Source: UBA8752 sp036159995 (lineage in GTDB: Bacteria; Bacteroidota; Bacteroidia; Flavobacteriales_D; Sanyastnellaceae). Taken from it: a stretch of 64,000 nucleotides of DNA. Below the pieces are notes generated by a model that had not been told where the DNA came from, searched no databases, and saw only the letters and a program-made list of their open reading frames with translations. A program made the position numbers and the translations under genes. Positions 25,269-38,799 of the stretch are shown here, piece by piece (position 1 is the first letter of the stretch; every line of letters begins with the position of its first letter). Where the stretch lies: the NCBI GenBank assembly GCA_036159995.1, contig JAYYEI010000072.1, positions 39,219 through 103,218 of the forward strand, given 5' to 3'.

Positions 25269-28200
25269 TCACTCGACCACATCCACCTCCTCGGCCTCTC
25301 CGGCCTCGGTCAGGCGATCGAACTCCTCCTGGGAGCCCACGATCATGTTGTGCCACTTCCGCACACCGGTACCGGCGGGGATGAGGTGACCGACAATCAC
25401 GTTCTCCTTCAGGCCGCCGAGGTGGTCCTCCTTGGCACTCACCGCCGCCTCGTTCAACACCTTCGTCGTTTCCTGGAAGGACGCGGCGGAGATGAAGGAC
25501 TTGGTCTGCAGGGACGCTCGGGTGATGCCCTGGAGCAACGGACGGGCCGTGGCCGGCAGGGCCTCGCGGCCCTCGGCGAGCTTACCGTCGTTGCGGCGGA
25601 TGGCGCCGTTCTCATCCCGCAGCTGGCGGGCGGAGACCATCTGGCCTTCCTTGAGCTCGGTGCTGTCCCCGGCGTCGGTGACGACCACCATGCCGAACAT
25701 CCGGTCGTTCTCATCGATGAAGTCGGCCTTCTCGACGAACTGTTTCTCGAGGAAGCGCGTGTCGCCCGGATCCTCCACGACGACCTTCTTCATCATCTGG
25801 CGGACGATGACCTCGAAGTGCTTGTCGTTGATCTTCACACCCTGGAGGCGGTAAACCTCCTGGATTTCGTTGACGAGGTACTCCTGGACGGCCGTCGGAC
25901 CCTGGATGGCCAGGATGTCGGCCGGGGTCGTGGCGCCGTCGGACATCGGCATGCCCGCCTTCACGAAGTCGTTCTCCTGAACGAGGATGTGCTTGGCCAG
26001 AGGCACGAGGTACTTGCGCTTCTCACCGGTGCGGCTCTCCACGATGATCTCGCGGTTTCCGCGCTTGATCTTGCCGTAGGAGACGATGCCGTCCACCTCC
26101 GACACGACGGCCGGGTTGGACGGGTTCCGCGCCTCAAAGAGCTCGGTCACCCGCGGCAGACCTCCCGTGATGTCACCGGACTTACCAGCGATACGCGGAA
26201 TCTTGGCGAGGATGCGGCCGGTGCCCACCTTGTCGCCTTCCTGCACGCTGACGTGCGCGCCGACCGGCAGGGAGTACACCTTGAGCACCTCCTTCTTCGG
26301 CCCCACAATGTGGATGGCCGGGTTCTTCTTCTTGTCCTTGGTCTCGGTGATGACGATCTCGCGGAAACCGGTCTGCTCGTCCAGCTCCTCACGGTAGGTC
26401 ACGCCATCCTCGATCATGTCGAACGCCACGGTGCCCTCCTCCTCGGAGATGATGGCGTTGTTGTAGGGGTCCCACGTGCAGATGAGGTCGCCCTTCTTGA
26501 TCTTCTTGCCGGCCTTGACGTGGAGCACGCCACCGTACGGCAGGTTTGTGGAACTCAGCGTGATGCCGATTTCCTTGTCGACCACCTTGAATTCCGTGGA
26601 ACGGGACACAACAACCGTCTCGACCTCACCCTCGGGCGTGGTGCGCTGGACGGTCCGCAGGTCCTCGAGCTCGACCACACCGTCCTGGCGGGCGGTGATC
26701 TCGTTCTCGTCGGAAATCTTCGAGGCCGTACCACCAACGTGGAACGTCCGCAGGGTCAGCTGCGTTCCCGGCTCTCCGATGGACTGGGCGGCGATCACAC
26801 CGACGGCTTCGCCCTCCTGGACGAGTCGGTTCGTGCTCAGCGCACGGCCGTAGCACTTGGCGCACACACCCTTGCGGCTTTCGCAGGTGAGTACGGAGCG
26901 CATCTCGACCTCGTCGATGCCGGCCTCCTCGATGGTGGCGGCGATGGCCTCCGTGAACTCCTCACCGGAAGCGACGATCAGATCGCCGGTCTCCGGGTGG
27001 TGCACGTCGAGCACGCTGGTCCGTCCGATGATTCGGTCGGCCAGGCTCTCCACCACCTCCTCGTTCTTCCGCAGGGCGGTCGCGTGGAGGCCGCGGATGG
27101 TGCCGCAGTCGTACTCGGTGATGATCACGTCCTGGGCCACGTCCACGAGACGGCGCGTCAGGTAACCGGCGTCGGCCGTCTTGAGGGCCGTGTCCGCCAG
27201 ACCCTTCCGGGCACCGTGCGTGGAGATGAAGTACTCGAGGATGGACAGACCCTCCTTGAAGTTGGACAGGATCGGGTTCTCAATGATGTCCTGACCCCCG
27301 GCTGCGCTGGACTTCTGCGGCTTGGCCATCAGCCCCCGCATACCGCTCAGCTGGCGGATCTGCTCTTTCGAGCCACGGGCTCCGGAGTGCATCATCATGT
27401 AGATGGAGTTGAAGCCCTGCTTGTCGGTCTCCAGGCGCTCCATCAGGATGTTGGTCAACCGCGAGTTGGTGTTCGTCCAGATGTCGATGATCTGGTTGTA
27501 CCGCTCGTTGTTGGTGATGAGGCCCATGTTGTAGTTGTCCATCACCTCGCCGACGCGCTCGTTGGCGTTGTCGACCAGCTTGACCTTCTCCTCCGGAATG
27601 ATGATGTCATTCAGGTTGAAGCTCAGGCCACCCTTGTACGCCATCGTGAAGCCGAGCTTCTTGATGTCGTCCAGGAACTGGACCGTGCGCGGCACGCCCA
27701 CCGCCAACAGGACGTTGGAGATGATGCCCCGCAGGCTCTTCTTGGTGAGGAGCTCGTTCACGAATCCGGCCTCGTTCGGCACGACCTCGTTGAACAGGAC
27801 CCGTCCCACCGTCGTGTCGATGATGGAGGCATTGCCCGCGTGGTCTTCCCAGCGGACCTTGATTCCGGCGTGCAGCGCGGCGCGGCCCTCGTTGTAGGCG
27901 ATGATCACCTCCTCCGGGGAGTAGAACGTCATGCCTTCACCCTTGACCGGCTCCTCCTTGGTGGACTTGCGCTCCTTGGTGATGTAGTACAGGCCGAGGA
28001 CCATGTCCTGGGACGGAACCGTGATCGGAGCACCGTTGGCCGGGTTGAGGATGTTGTGGCTGGCCAGCATGAGCAGCTGGGCCTCCAGGATGGCGGCCGG
28101 GCCGAGCGGCAGGTGCACAGCCATCTGGTCACCGTCAAAGTCAGCGTTGAACGCCGTACAAGCCAGCGGGTGCAGCTGCAGGGCCTTGCCCTCGATCATC

Positions 28201-29570
28201 TTGGGCTGGAAGGCCTGGATGCCGAGGCGGTGCAGGGTCGGAGCCCGGTTGAGCAGCACGGGGTGCGACTTCATCACGTTCTCGAGAATGTCCCACACCA
28301 CAGGCTCCTTGGCGTCCACAATCTTCTTGGCAGACTTCACCGTCTTGACCACACCCCGCTCGATCATCTTGCGGATGATGAACGGCTTGTAGAGCTCGGC
28401 GGCCATGTTCTTCGGCATGCCGCACTCGTGGAGCTTGAGCTCCGGTCCCACGACGATGACGGAACGGGCGGAGTAGTCCACACGCTTACCGAGCAGGTTC
28501 TGACGGAAACGGCCCTGCTTGCCCTTGAGGCTGTCGGACAGGGACTTCAGCGGGCGGTTGCTCTCCGTCTTCACCGCGGAGGACTTCCGGCTGTTGTCGA
28601 ACAGGCTGTCCACGGCCTCCTGCAACATCCGCTTCTCGTTCCGGAGGATGACGTCCGGAGCCTTGATCTCGATCAGGCGCTTCAGACGGTTGTTCCGGAT
28701 GATGACACGGCGATACAGGTCATTGAGGTCAGATGTGGCGAAACGGCCACCGTCGAGCGGCACTAGCGGGCGCAGCTCCGGCGGAATCACCGGGACGACC
28801 TTGACGATCATCCACTCCGGCTTGTTCTCCACGCGGTGGTTGGCATCCCGGAGGGCCTCCACCACTTGCAAACGCTTGAGGGCCTCGTTCTTCCGCTGCT
28901 GGCTGGTCTCCGTGTTGGCCGCGTGGCGCAGGTCGAAGCTCAGCGTGTCGAGGTCGAGGTTGGCCAGCATGTCATGCAGGGCCTCTGCGCCCATCTTGGC
29001 CACGAACTTGTTGGGGTCCTTCTCGTCCAGGTACTGGTTGTCCTTGGGCAGGGTGTCGAGGATGTCGAGGTACTCCTCCTCCGTGAGGAACTCGTTCACC
29101 TCCAGCGCCTCGCCGTCGGTCTTGGTCGCCACGCCCGGCTGAATCACCACGTAACGCTCGTAGTAGATGATCTGGTCGAGCTTCTTGGTCGGCAGGCCGA
29201 GCAGGTAGCCGATCTTGTTGGGCAGGCTCCGGAAGTACCAGATGTGCGCCACGGGAATCACGAGCTGGATGTGGCCCATGCGCTCCCGGCGGACCTTCTT
29301 CTCGGTCACCTCCACGCCGCACCGGTCACAGACGATGCCCTTGTAGCGGATGCGCTTGTATTTGCCGCAGTGGCACTCGTAATCCTTGACGGGGCCGAAG
29401 ATGCGCTCACAGAAGAGGCCATCGCGCTCCGGCTTGTACGTCCGGTAGTTGATGGTCTCGGGCTTCAGCACCTCGCCGTGGCTCTGCTCGAGGATCTCCT
29501 CGGGCGACGCCATGCTGATGCGGATCTTGTTGAAGTCGCTGGAGAGCTTCGGGGTCTTGTTGTTGGTCAT
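25269..29570 (-). CDS. rpoC: DNA-directed RNA polymerase subunit beta'
   Basis: The catalytic clamp subunit of RNA polymerase, 1433 residues, as usual for Bacteroidota. The N-terminal zinc-binding motif with CHCGKYKRIRYKGIVCDRC is at about residues 66-84. The Mg-binding active site NADFDGDQM is near residue 474, and the second zinc cluster (CESRKGVCAKCYG) near residue 900. The C-terminal part covers the trigger loop and jaw region (QSIGEPGTQLTLRTFH). It is the last gene of the rplKAJL-rpoBC operon, 35 bases after rpoB, and ends in a strong terminator. Confidence 0.99.
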   Translation of the reverse strand: MTNNKTPKLSSDFNKIRISMASPEEILEQSHGEVLKPETINYRTYKPERDGLFCERIFGPVKDYECHCGKYKRIRYKGIVCDRCGVEVTEKKVRRERMGHIQLVIPVAHIWYFRSLPNKIGYLLGLPTKKLDQIIYYERYVVIQPGVATKTDGEALEVNEFLTEEEYLDILDTLPKDNQYLDEKDPNKFVAKMGAEALHDMLANLDLDTLSFDLRHAANTETSQQRKNEALKRLQVVEALRDANHRVENKPEWMIVKVVPVIPPELRPLVPLDGGRFATSDLNDLYRRVIIRNNRLKRLIEIKAPDVILRNEKRMLQEAVDSLFDNSRKSSAVKTESNRPLKSLSDSLKGKQGRFRQNLLGKRVDYSARSVIVVGPELKLHECGMPKNMAAELYKPFIIRKMIERGVVKTVKSAKKIVDAKEPVVWDILENVMKSHPVLLNRAPTLHRLGIQAFQPKMIEGKALQLHPLACTAFNADFDGDQMAVHLPLGPAAILEAQLLMLASHNILNPANGAPITVPSQDMVLGLYYITKERKSTKEEPVKGEGMTFYSPEEVIIAYNEGRAALHAGIKVRWEDHAGNASIIDTTVGRVLFNEVVPNEAGFVNELLTKKSLRGIISNVLLAVGVPRTVQFLDDIKKLGFTMAYKGGLSFNLNDIIIPEEKVKLVDNANERVGEVMDNYNMGLITNNERYNQIIDIWTNTNSRLTNILMERLETDKQGFNSIYMMMHSGARGSKEQIRQLSGMRGLMAKPQKSSAAGGQDIIENPILSNFKEGLSILEYFISTHGARKGLADTALKTADAGYLTRRLVDVAQDVIITEYDCGTIRGLHATALRKNEEVVESLADRIIGRTSVLDVHHPETGDLIVASGEEFTEAIAATIEEAGIDEVEMRSVLTCESRKGVCAKCYGRALSTNRLVQEGEAVGVIAAQSIGEPGTQLTLRTFHVGGTASKISDENEITARQDGVVELEDLRTVQRTTPEGEVETVVVSRSTEFKVVDKEIGITLSSTNLPYGGVLHVKAGKKIKKGDLICTWDPYNNAIISEEEGTVAFDMIEDGVTYREELDEQTGFREIVITETKDKKKNPAIHIVGPKKEVLKVYSLPVGAHVSVQEGDKVGTGRILAKIPRIAGKSGDITGGLPRVTELFEARNPSNPAVVSEVDGIVSYGKIKRGNREIIVESRTGEKRKYLVPLAKHILVQENDFVKAGMPMSDGATTPADILAIQGPTAVQEYLVNEIQEVYRLQGVKINDKHFEVIVRQMMKKVVVEDPGDTRFLEKQFVEKADFIDENDRMFGMVVVTDAGDSTELKEGQMVSARQLRDENGAIRRNDGKLAEGREALPATARPLLQGITRASLQTKSFISAASFQETTKVLNEAAVSAKEDHLGGLKENVIVGHLIPAGTGVRKWHNMIVGSQEEFDRLTEAGEAEEVDVVE

Positions 29571-29605
29571 CTCTTGGTGATCAATGAGTTAGAAGCAGGA
29601 GCAAC

Positions 29606-33421
<3,816 letters not shown>

Positions 33422-33478
33422 GGGGTGCGGCTGTTGGAGGAATACAAATCGCAGACGGTGCAGGTTGGCTTTGGGGGC

Positions 33479-33541
33479 GTACCCCGCTCGAAGCAGGGTA
33501 CAAGAAGGTCAGACCGGGACCTGCGCCCAGCCTGACCTTCT
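33479..33541 (-). promoter_or_regulatory. Hairpins in the rplL-rpoB intergenic region
   Basis: Two inverted repeats lie in the 141-base gap. One has 10-bp arms (33503-33512 and 33532-33541) and a 19-nt loop; the other has 6-bp arms (33479-33484 and 33496-33501). Neither has a T-run, so they are more likely a partial attenuator or RNase III processing site between ribosomal-stalk and polymerase genes than a full terminator. In E. coli the same gap holds an attenuator and an RNase III site. Confidence 0.5.
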
Positions 33542-33562
33542 GAAATTCAGCGGGTTGTGATC

Positions 33563-33943
33563 TTACTTGATCTCAACCTCGGCTCCAGCTTCCTCGAGTT
33601 GGGTCTTGAGGGCTTCGGCCTCGTCCTTGGCGACGCCCTCCTTGAGGGTGGCGGGTGCGCCGTCAACGATGCCCTTGGCCTCCTTCAGGCCCTGGCCGGT
33701 CAGCTCCTTGACGAGCTTCACGACGGCGAGCTTGGAGCCACCAGCGGACTTGAGGATCACGTCGAACTCGGACTTCTCCTCGCCACCGCCGCCTTCGCCA
33801 CCGCCAGCGGCGGGACCAGCGACAACGGCTGCGGCTGCTGCCGGCTCGATGCCATACTCTTCCTTGAGGATTTCTGCGAGCTCGTTCACCTCCTTAACGG
33901 TCAGGTTCACCAGCTCTTCTGCCATGGTTTTCAAATCAGCCAT
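33563..33943 (-). CDS. rplL: 50S ribosomal protein bL12 (L7/L12)
   Basis: Stalk protein that recruits translation factors. The 126-residue product has the N-terminal dimerisation helix, a flexible Ala/Gly-rich hinge (residues about 35-56, with a Gly/Glu-rich GGGEGGGGEE) and the C-terminal factor-binding domain (EFDVILKSAGG, KLAVVKLVKELTG, LKEAKGIVDGAP). Located 48 bases after rplJ, as in the standard operon. Confidence 0.98.
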   Translation of the reverse strand: MADLKTMAEELVNLTVKEVNELAEILKEEYGIEPAAAAAVVAGPAAGGGEGGGGEEKSEFDVILKSAGGSKLAVVKLVKELTGQGLKEAKGIVDGAPATLKEGVAKDEAEALKTQLEEAGAEVEIK

Positions 33944-33991
33944 GATGTGATGTATTGGGGTTTGCTTGTTTGTTGATTGGGGGTGTCAAAG

Positions 33992-34516
33992 TCAGCCTTC
34001 GCGTTCGCCAAGTGCTTTGACCAGTCCGGAAATGGTGTTTCCACCGGATTGCAGTGCGCCGAGGACGTTTCGCATCGGGCTCTGGAGGAGGCCAACGAGT
34101 TCTCCGAGGACCTCGTCCTTGCTCTTGATCTCCGTGAGCGCCTTCAGCTGGTCGTCACCGATGTACACCGCTTCTTCGACGTAGGCGCCCTTCAGGATCG
34201 GACGCTCACTGTTCTTGCGGAACTCCTTGATGAGCTTGGCCGGCGCATTGCCCACCGAGCCCGTCATGAGGGCAGTCTGGCCTTTGAGAACGTCCATGAG
34301 TTCGCCGTATTCACGGCCCTCAGTACGCTCCATCGCGATGCGAAGCAGTGTGTTCTTCACCACCTGCAGCTTGATGTCAGCCTTATAGCATTCTCCGCGC
34401 AACTTCGTCGTGTCGGCAGAATTCAGAGACGAAGCGTCCGTCAGGTACACCACATTGGTGTCCTGCAGCATGGCCTGGAGCTCCTCGATCGCTTGATTTT
34501 TTTCTTCGCGTGTCAT
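33992..34516 (-). CDS. rplJ: 50S ribosomal protein uL10
   Basis: Stalk base protein that anchors L7/L12 dimers to the ribosome. The 174-residue product shows the RNA-binding N-terminal domain (MTREEKNQAIEELQAML, VVYLTDASSLNSADTTKLR, LQVVKNTLLRIA) and the C-terminal helix that holds L12 (NVLGALQSGGNTISGLVKAL). It starts only 11 bases after rplA, so there is no separate L10 leader; any autoregulation must act elsewhere. Confidence 0.98.
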   Translation of the reverse strand: MTREEKNQAIEELQAMLQDTNVVYLTDASSLNSADTTKLRGECYKADIKLQVVKNTLLRIAMERTEGREYGELMDVLKGQTALMTGSVGNAPAKLIKEFRKNSERPILKGAYVEEAVYIGDDQLKALTEIKSKDEVLGELVGLLQSPMRNVLGALQSGGNTISGLVKALGEREG

Positions 34517-34527
34517 GGATTCCTGGA

Positions 34528-35223
34528 TTAGCTGTTGAGCGACTTCGATTCAATCCGGACACCCGGAGACATCGTCGAGCTCATGTAGACGCTCTTGATG
34601 TAGGTGCCCTTCGCAGCAGACGGGCGCAAGCGCATCAAGGTTTGAAGGACTTCGTTGGCATTCTCCGAGATCTTCTCCTTCGAGAAGCTCACCTTCCCAA
34701 CGGAAGCGTGGATGATGCCATACTTGTCCACCTTGAAGTCAATCTTGCCCGCCTTGACGTCCTGGACGGCCTTCCCGACCTCCATCGTGACGGTACCCGA
34801 TTTCGGGTTCGGCATCAGGCCGCGCGGTCCGAGAATTCGGCCCAGGGCGCCCACTTTGCCCATCACTTGGGGGGTCGTGACGATCACGTCCACATCGGTC
34901 CATCCGCCTTTGATCTTCTCGACATATTCATCGAGACCAACGTGGTCCGCTCCGGCCTCCTTGGCCTCCGCCTCCTTGTCGGGAGTGCAAAGGACCAGCA
35001 CGCGCACATTCTTTCCGCTTCCGTGAGGAAGCGAAACCGTGCCGCGCACCATCTGGTTGGCTTTTCGCGGATCCACGCCGAGGCTGACGGCGAGGTCAAC
35101 GGAGCTATCGAACGTCGTGGAGGAAATCTCCTTCACGATGCCGGCTGCTTCGTCAAGCGTGTACGCACTGTCCACGTCGAACTTCTCGAGCGCGTCCTTG
35201 CGTTTGCGTGTCAGTTTTGCCAT
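34528..35223 (-). CDS. rplA: 50S ribosomal protein uL1
   Basis: L1-stalk protein and, in many bacteria, translational repressor of its own operon. The 231-residue product starts MAKLTRKRKDALEKFD and has the typical FDSSVDLAVSLGVDPRKANQMVRG, LPHGSGKNVRVLVL, GRILGPRGLMPNPKSGTVT and MSSTMSPGVRI segments. The ATG at 35223 is chosen over a longer frame because it gives the canonical N-terminus. It lies 20 bases after rplK. Confidence 0.98.
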   Translation of the reverse strand: MAKLTRKRKDALEKFDVDSAYTLDEAAGIVKEISSTTFDSSVDLAVSLGVDPRKANQMVRGTVSLPHGSGKNVRVLVLCTPDKEAEAKEAGADHVGLDEYVEKIKGGWTDVDVIVTTPQVMGKVGALGRILGPRGLMPNPKSGTVTMEVGKAVQDVKAGKIDFKVDKYGIIHASVGKVSFSKEKISENANEVLQTLMRLRPSAAKGTYIKSVYMSSTMSPGVRIESKSLNS

Positions 35224-35243
35224 TGTGTCTGATGATTTGACGA

Positions 35244-35681
35244 TCAGAAAGGCGAATCGCCGGTCACGTTCAGCCCCATGCTCCTTGCCGTTCCAGCGAC
35301 CACCTTCATGGCGGACTCGATGGAGAAGCAATTGAGATCGGGCATCTTGTCTTCTGCAATGGTGCGGACTTGGTCCCACGTCACTTTGCCCACCTTCTGT
35401 CGGTTGGATTCCGAAGAACCCTTCTTGATTTTGGCGGCTTCCATGAGTTGCACTGCAGCGGGCGGTGTCTTGATGATAAAGTCAAAAGACTTGTCATTGT
35501 AGACGGTGATGACCACCGGAAGAACCTTGCCTGCTTTGTCCTGGGTGCGCCCATTGAACTGCTTGCAAAATTCCATGATGTTCACACCTGCCGCACCGAG
35601 TGCAGGACCAACCGGCGGTGAGGGATTGGCAGCGCCACCCCTCACTTGCAGTTTGACCAACTTGGCGACTTCTTTAGCCAT
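35244..35681 (-). CDS. rplK: 50S ribosomal protein uL11
   Basis: Binds the 23S GTPase-associated centre. The 145-residue product has the Pro-rich N-terminal domain (LQVRGGAANPSPPVGPALG, NIMEFCKQFN) and the C-terminal rRNA-binding domain (TPPAAVQLMEAA, QVRTIAEDKMPDLNC, GTARSMGLNV). It is the first gene after a 127-base leader that separates it from nusG. The leader could hold L1-binding or promoter elements, but I cannot identify them with confidence. Confidence 0.98.
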   Translation of the reverse strand: MAKEVAKLVKLQVRGGAANPSPPVGPALGAAGVNIMEFCKQFNGRTQDKAGKVLPVVITVYNDKSFDFIIKTPPAAVQLMEAAKIKKGSSESNRQKVGKVTWDQVRTIAEDKMPDLNCFSIESAMKVVAGTARSMGLNVTGDSPF

Positions 35682-35808
35682 GGATCTATTGTTTATGATG
35701 AACAGGTCGGCCGCAGTGTCCAGGGAAGCATTCTGGGACAGGGCACGGGACGTCCTGGCTGTTCCTTGTTTGGATTGGTTTCAGTGATTCTTCGATTCGT
35801 CGCTTGCG
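35682..35808 (-). other. nusG-rplK intergenic leader
   Basis: 127 bases with no ORF or clear hairpin terminator. It contains imperfect inverted repeats around 35730-35765. In many bacteria this position carries the L11-L1 promoter and the L1 autogenous-control site; here I can only mark it as a candidate. Confidence 0.3.
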
Positions 35809-36360
35809 TCAGGATTCCTTCTCCACTTGGAGGAAGCCCAGTTCCACCGGGGTCTTCCGTCCGAAAATCTTCACCATCACCTTCAGCTTGCGCTTCTCCT
35901 CGTTGATTTCTTCGATGGTGCCGTGGAACCCGTTGAACGGGCCATCGCCCACCTTCACGATCTCCCCGACCTTGTACGGGATGGCCAACTCCTCCTCACT
36001 CTCGGCCAGCTCATCCACTCGACCCAGCATCCGGCTCACCTCGTTGGGCCGCAGCGGAAGCGGATCGCCCCGCTTCTCGGCTCCGAGGAATCCAATGACG
36101 CTGGGCGTGTTGCGGATCACGTGCGGCACCTCACCGACGAGGGCACACTCCACAAACACATAGCCCGGGAAGTGGTTGCGCTCCTTGGTGACCTTCTTGC
36201 CGTTGCGGATCTGCAGGACCTTCTCCGTCGGAATCAGAATCTGGCCCACGTAGTCCGACAAGCCGGCCGCGGAGATCTCGGACTCAAGGAATCCCTTGGC
36301 CTTGTTCTCCTGCCCGCCGATGGCGCGCACCACGTACCACTTCTTGTCGATCTCGCTCAT
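35809..36360 (-). CDS. nusG: Transcription termination/antitermination protein NusG
   Basis: Binds RNA polymerase and couples it to Rho or ribosomes. The 183-residue product has the NGN domain (KKWYVVRAIGGQENKAKGFLE at the N-terminus, FPGYVFVECAL, VIRNTPSVIGFLG) and a C-terminal KOW domain (VGEIVKVGDGPFNGFHGTIEEI). The ATG at 36360 is used; the in-frame TTG at 36378 overlaps secE and is unlikely. It follows secE by 14 bases. Confidence 0.98.
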   Translation of the reverse strand: MSEIDKKWYVVRAIGGQENKAKGFLESEISAAGLSDYVGQILIPTEKVLQIRNGKKVTKERNHFPGYVFVECALVGEVPHVIRNTPSVIGFLGAEKRGDPLPLRPNEVSRMLGRVDELAESEEELAIPYKVGEIVKVGDGPFNGFHGTIEEINEEKRKLKVMVKIFGRKTPVELGFLQVEKES

Positions 36361-36374
36361 CGTTCCTGCGGGGT

Positions 36375-36596
36375 TCAAATGACGTACGTGTAGATCATGC
36401 CGATCACGCCTTGCCAGATGCTCTCAGCGCTGTTCACGCCGAACACCCAGTCCATGACGAAGACGATGCCCGCAATGAGCAGGGAGGCGATGAACACCAG
36501 GATGGACGCCTCCTGCAGCTGCTTGGGGCCGGGCCAGGTGACACGCTCCACCAGTTCGGTGTAGCTGTCCTTCACGTATTCGATGACGTTTGCCAT
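36375..36596 (-). CDS. secE: Preprotein translocase subunit SecE
   Basis: Small essential component of the SecYEG channel. The 73-residue product has an amphipathic cytosolic helix with YTELVERVTWPGPKQLQEAS (the conserved VTWP motif) and a single C-terminal transmembrane helix (ILVFIASLLIAGIVFVMDWVF). Located between tRNA-Trp and nusG as in many bacteria. The ATG at 36596 starts 18 bases after the tRNA. Confidence 0.97.
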   Translation of the reverse strand: MANVIEYVKDSYTELVERVTWPGPKQLQEASILVFIASLLIAGIVFVMDWVFGVNSAESIWQGVIGMIYTYVI

Positions 36597-36614
36597 GTCG
36601 GTTTCTCTGTTTTG

Positions 36615-36687
36615 CACGGGCAGCAGGACTCGAACCTGCAACCAACGGTTTTGGAGACCGCTACTCTACCAATTGAGCTATGCCCGT
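36615..36687 (-). tRNA. tRNA-Trp(CCA)
   Basis: A 73-nt cloverleaf. The acceptor pairs ACGGGCA with TGCCCGT and the discriminator is G. The anticodon loop CTCCAAA gives CCA, and the T-loop is GTTCGAGTC. It lies between tuf and secE; no CCA is encoded. Confidence 0.96.
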
Positions 36688-36694
36688 AGACGGC

Positions 36695-36727
36695 GAAAGA
36701 AGATGCCCCTTTTGGGCACCTTCTTTC
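36695..36727 (-). terminator. Hairpin downstream of tuf
   Basis: A 14-bp stem with one mismatch (arms 36695-36708 and 36714-36727) and a short T/G loop lies between the tuf stop and tRNA-Trp. No strong T-run follows on the minus strand, so it may be a partial terminator or a processing site that frees tRNA-Trp from the tuf mRNA. Confidence 0.5.
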
Positions 36728-36757
36728 CCCTGTTGTTTGCGGTTCAGAACCGGGTGA

Positions 36758-37945
<1,188 letters not shown>

Positions 37946-37993
37946 GGTTTGGGTTGTTTGGGTTTACGTAATTAAGAGATGTACTTCTGAGTG

Positions 37994-38065
37994 AGCCAAT
38001 GACGGGAATTGAACCCGTGACCTCTTCCTTACCAAGGAAGCGCTCTACCCCTGAGCTACATCGGC
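37994..38065 (-). tRNA. tRNA-Thr(GGT)
   Basis: A 72-nt cloverleaf. The acceptor pairs GCCGATG with CATTGGC through one G-T pair. The anticodon loop TTGGTAA gives GGT, and the T-loop is GTTCAATTC. It is the tRNA nearest to tuf, equivalent in position to E. coli thrT. Confidence 0.96.
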
Positions 38066-38097
38066 TTGTCTGGACCGTCCCGTTGGACGGACCCTGG

Positions 38098-38170
38098 AGC
38101 GGAAGACGAGATTCGAACTCGCGACATTCAGCTTGGAAGGCTGACGCTCTACCAACTGAGCTACTTCCGC
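38098..38170 (-). tRNA. tRNA-Gly(TCC)
   Basis: A 73-nt cloverleaf. The acceptor pairs GCGGAAG with CTTCCGC. The anticodon loop CTTCCAA gives TCC, and the T-loop is GTTCGAATC. Equivalent in position to E. coli glyT. Confidence 0.96.
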
Positions 38171-38177
38171 TTGTGTG

Positions 38178-38260
38178 TGGGGGTAATAGGATTCGAACCT
38201 ATTCAGTCATAGACAACAGATTTACAGTCTGCCCCGGCTCTCCAACTCCGGCGTACCCCC
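38178..38260 (-). tRNA. tRNA-Tyr(GTA)
   Basis: An 83-nt class II tRNA with a long variable arm. The acceptor pairs GGGGGTA with TACCCCC and the discriminator is A. The anticodon loop CTGTAAA gives GTA. Equivalent in position to E. coli tyrU. Confidence 0.96.
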
Positions 38261-38286
38261 ATAATGGGTCATGTGGTCGGTGAATG

Positions 38287-38360
38287 AGCCGGTGGAGGGA
38301 TTCGAACCCCCGACCCGCTGATTACAAATCAGCTGCTCTGGCCAACTGAGCTACACCGGC
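38287..38360 (-). tRNA. tRNA-Thr(TGT)
   Basis: A 74-nt cloverleaf. The acceptor pairs GCCGGTG with CACCGGC. The anticodon loop TTTGTAA gives TGT. It is the first tRNA of the cluster, equivalent to E. coli thrU. GTTCTTTG, close to a -7 box, lies 6 nt before its 5' end (38367-38374) and may start the cluster transcript. Confidence 0.96.
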
Positions 38361-38381
38361 CTGTGTCAAAGAACAGGGCCC

Positions 38382-38410
38382 AAAAAAGCCCTCCCCGATT
38401 TAGGGAGGGC
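38382..38410 (-). terminator. Rho-independent terminator of hpf
   Basis: An 8-bp G+C-rich stem (arms 38403-38410 and 38388-38395) with a 7-nt loop, followed on the minus strand by T6. It separates hpf from the tRNA-tuf transcription unit. Confidence 0.88.
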
Positions 38411-38479
38411 AAATGTAGTGTAGAAAACCTTGGGTACAAGGGGGAGAAACAAACTGTTCTCCCGCGTTTCGCAAACGCT

Positions 38480-38773
38480 TCAGGCCGCCTTGTTGCGGGC
38501 CTTCTCAAGCTGCCTTCTGAGGGCCTCGACAACGTCGGCCGTGGCCTCCTCGAAACTCCTCGCGCGACGCCCACTGTGCAGGTCTGGACCCGGCAAGCCC
38601 AGCTTCACCTCCACCCGCTTGTTCTCCCGTTCGTCATCGCGGTCCACCCGAAGGTAGACATCGGCTGTCTGGATGCCGGGATGAAAGAGGGTCAGCTTGC
38701 GGAGCTTATCCTCAATGAAACGGATGAGGGCCTGATCGGCCTTGAAGTGGATGGATTGGACTTGGACTTGCAT
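38480..38773 (-). CDS. hpf: Ribosome hibernation-promoting factor, short form
   Basis: A 97-residue HPF/RaiA-family protein that binds idle 30S subunits. The fold pattern is beta-alpha-beta: VQVQSIHFKADQALIRFIEDKL, then ADVYLRVDRD and RVEVKLGLPG, then SFEEATADVVEALRRQLEK. It lacks the long-form C-terminal dimerisation domain. It lies 26 bases after the xer gene and is followed by its own terminator, so rpsU-xer-hpf may be one transcript. Confidence 0.93.
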   Translation of the reverse strand: MQVQVQSIHFKADQALIRFIEDKLRKLTLFHPGIQTADVYLRVDRDDERENKRVEVKLGLPGPDLHSGRRARSFEEATADVVEALRRQLEKARNKAA

Positions 38774-38799
38774 GAAGGATTACCCTTGAAAAGTGAGAC

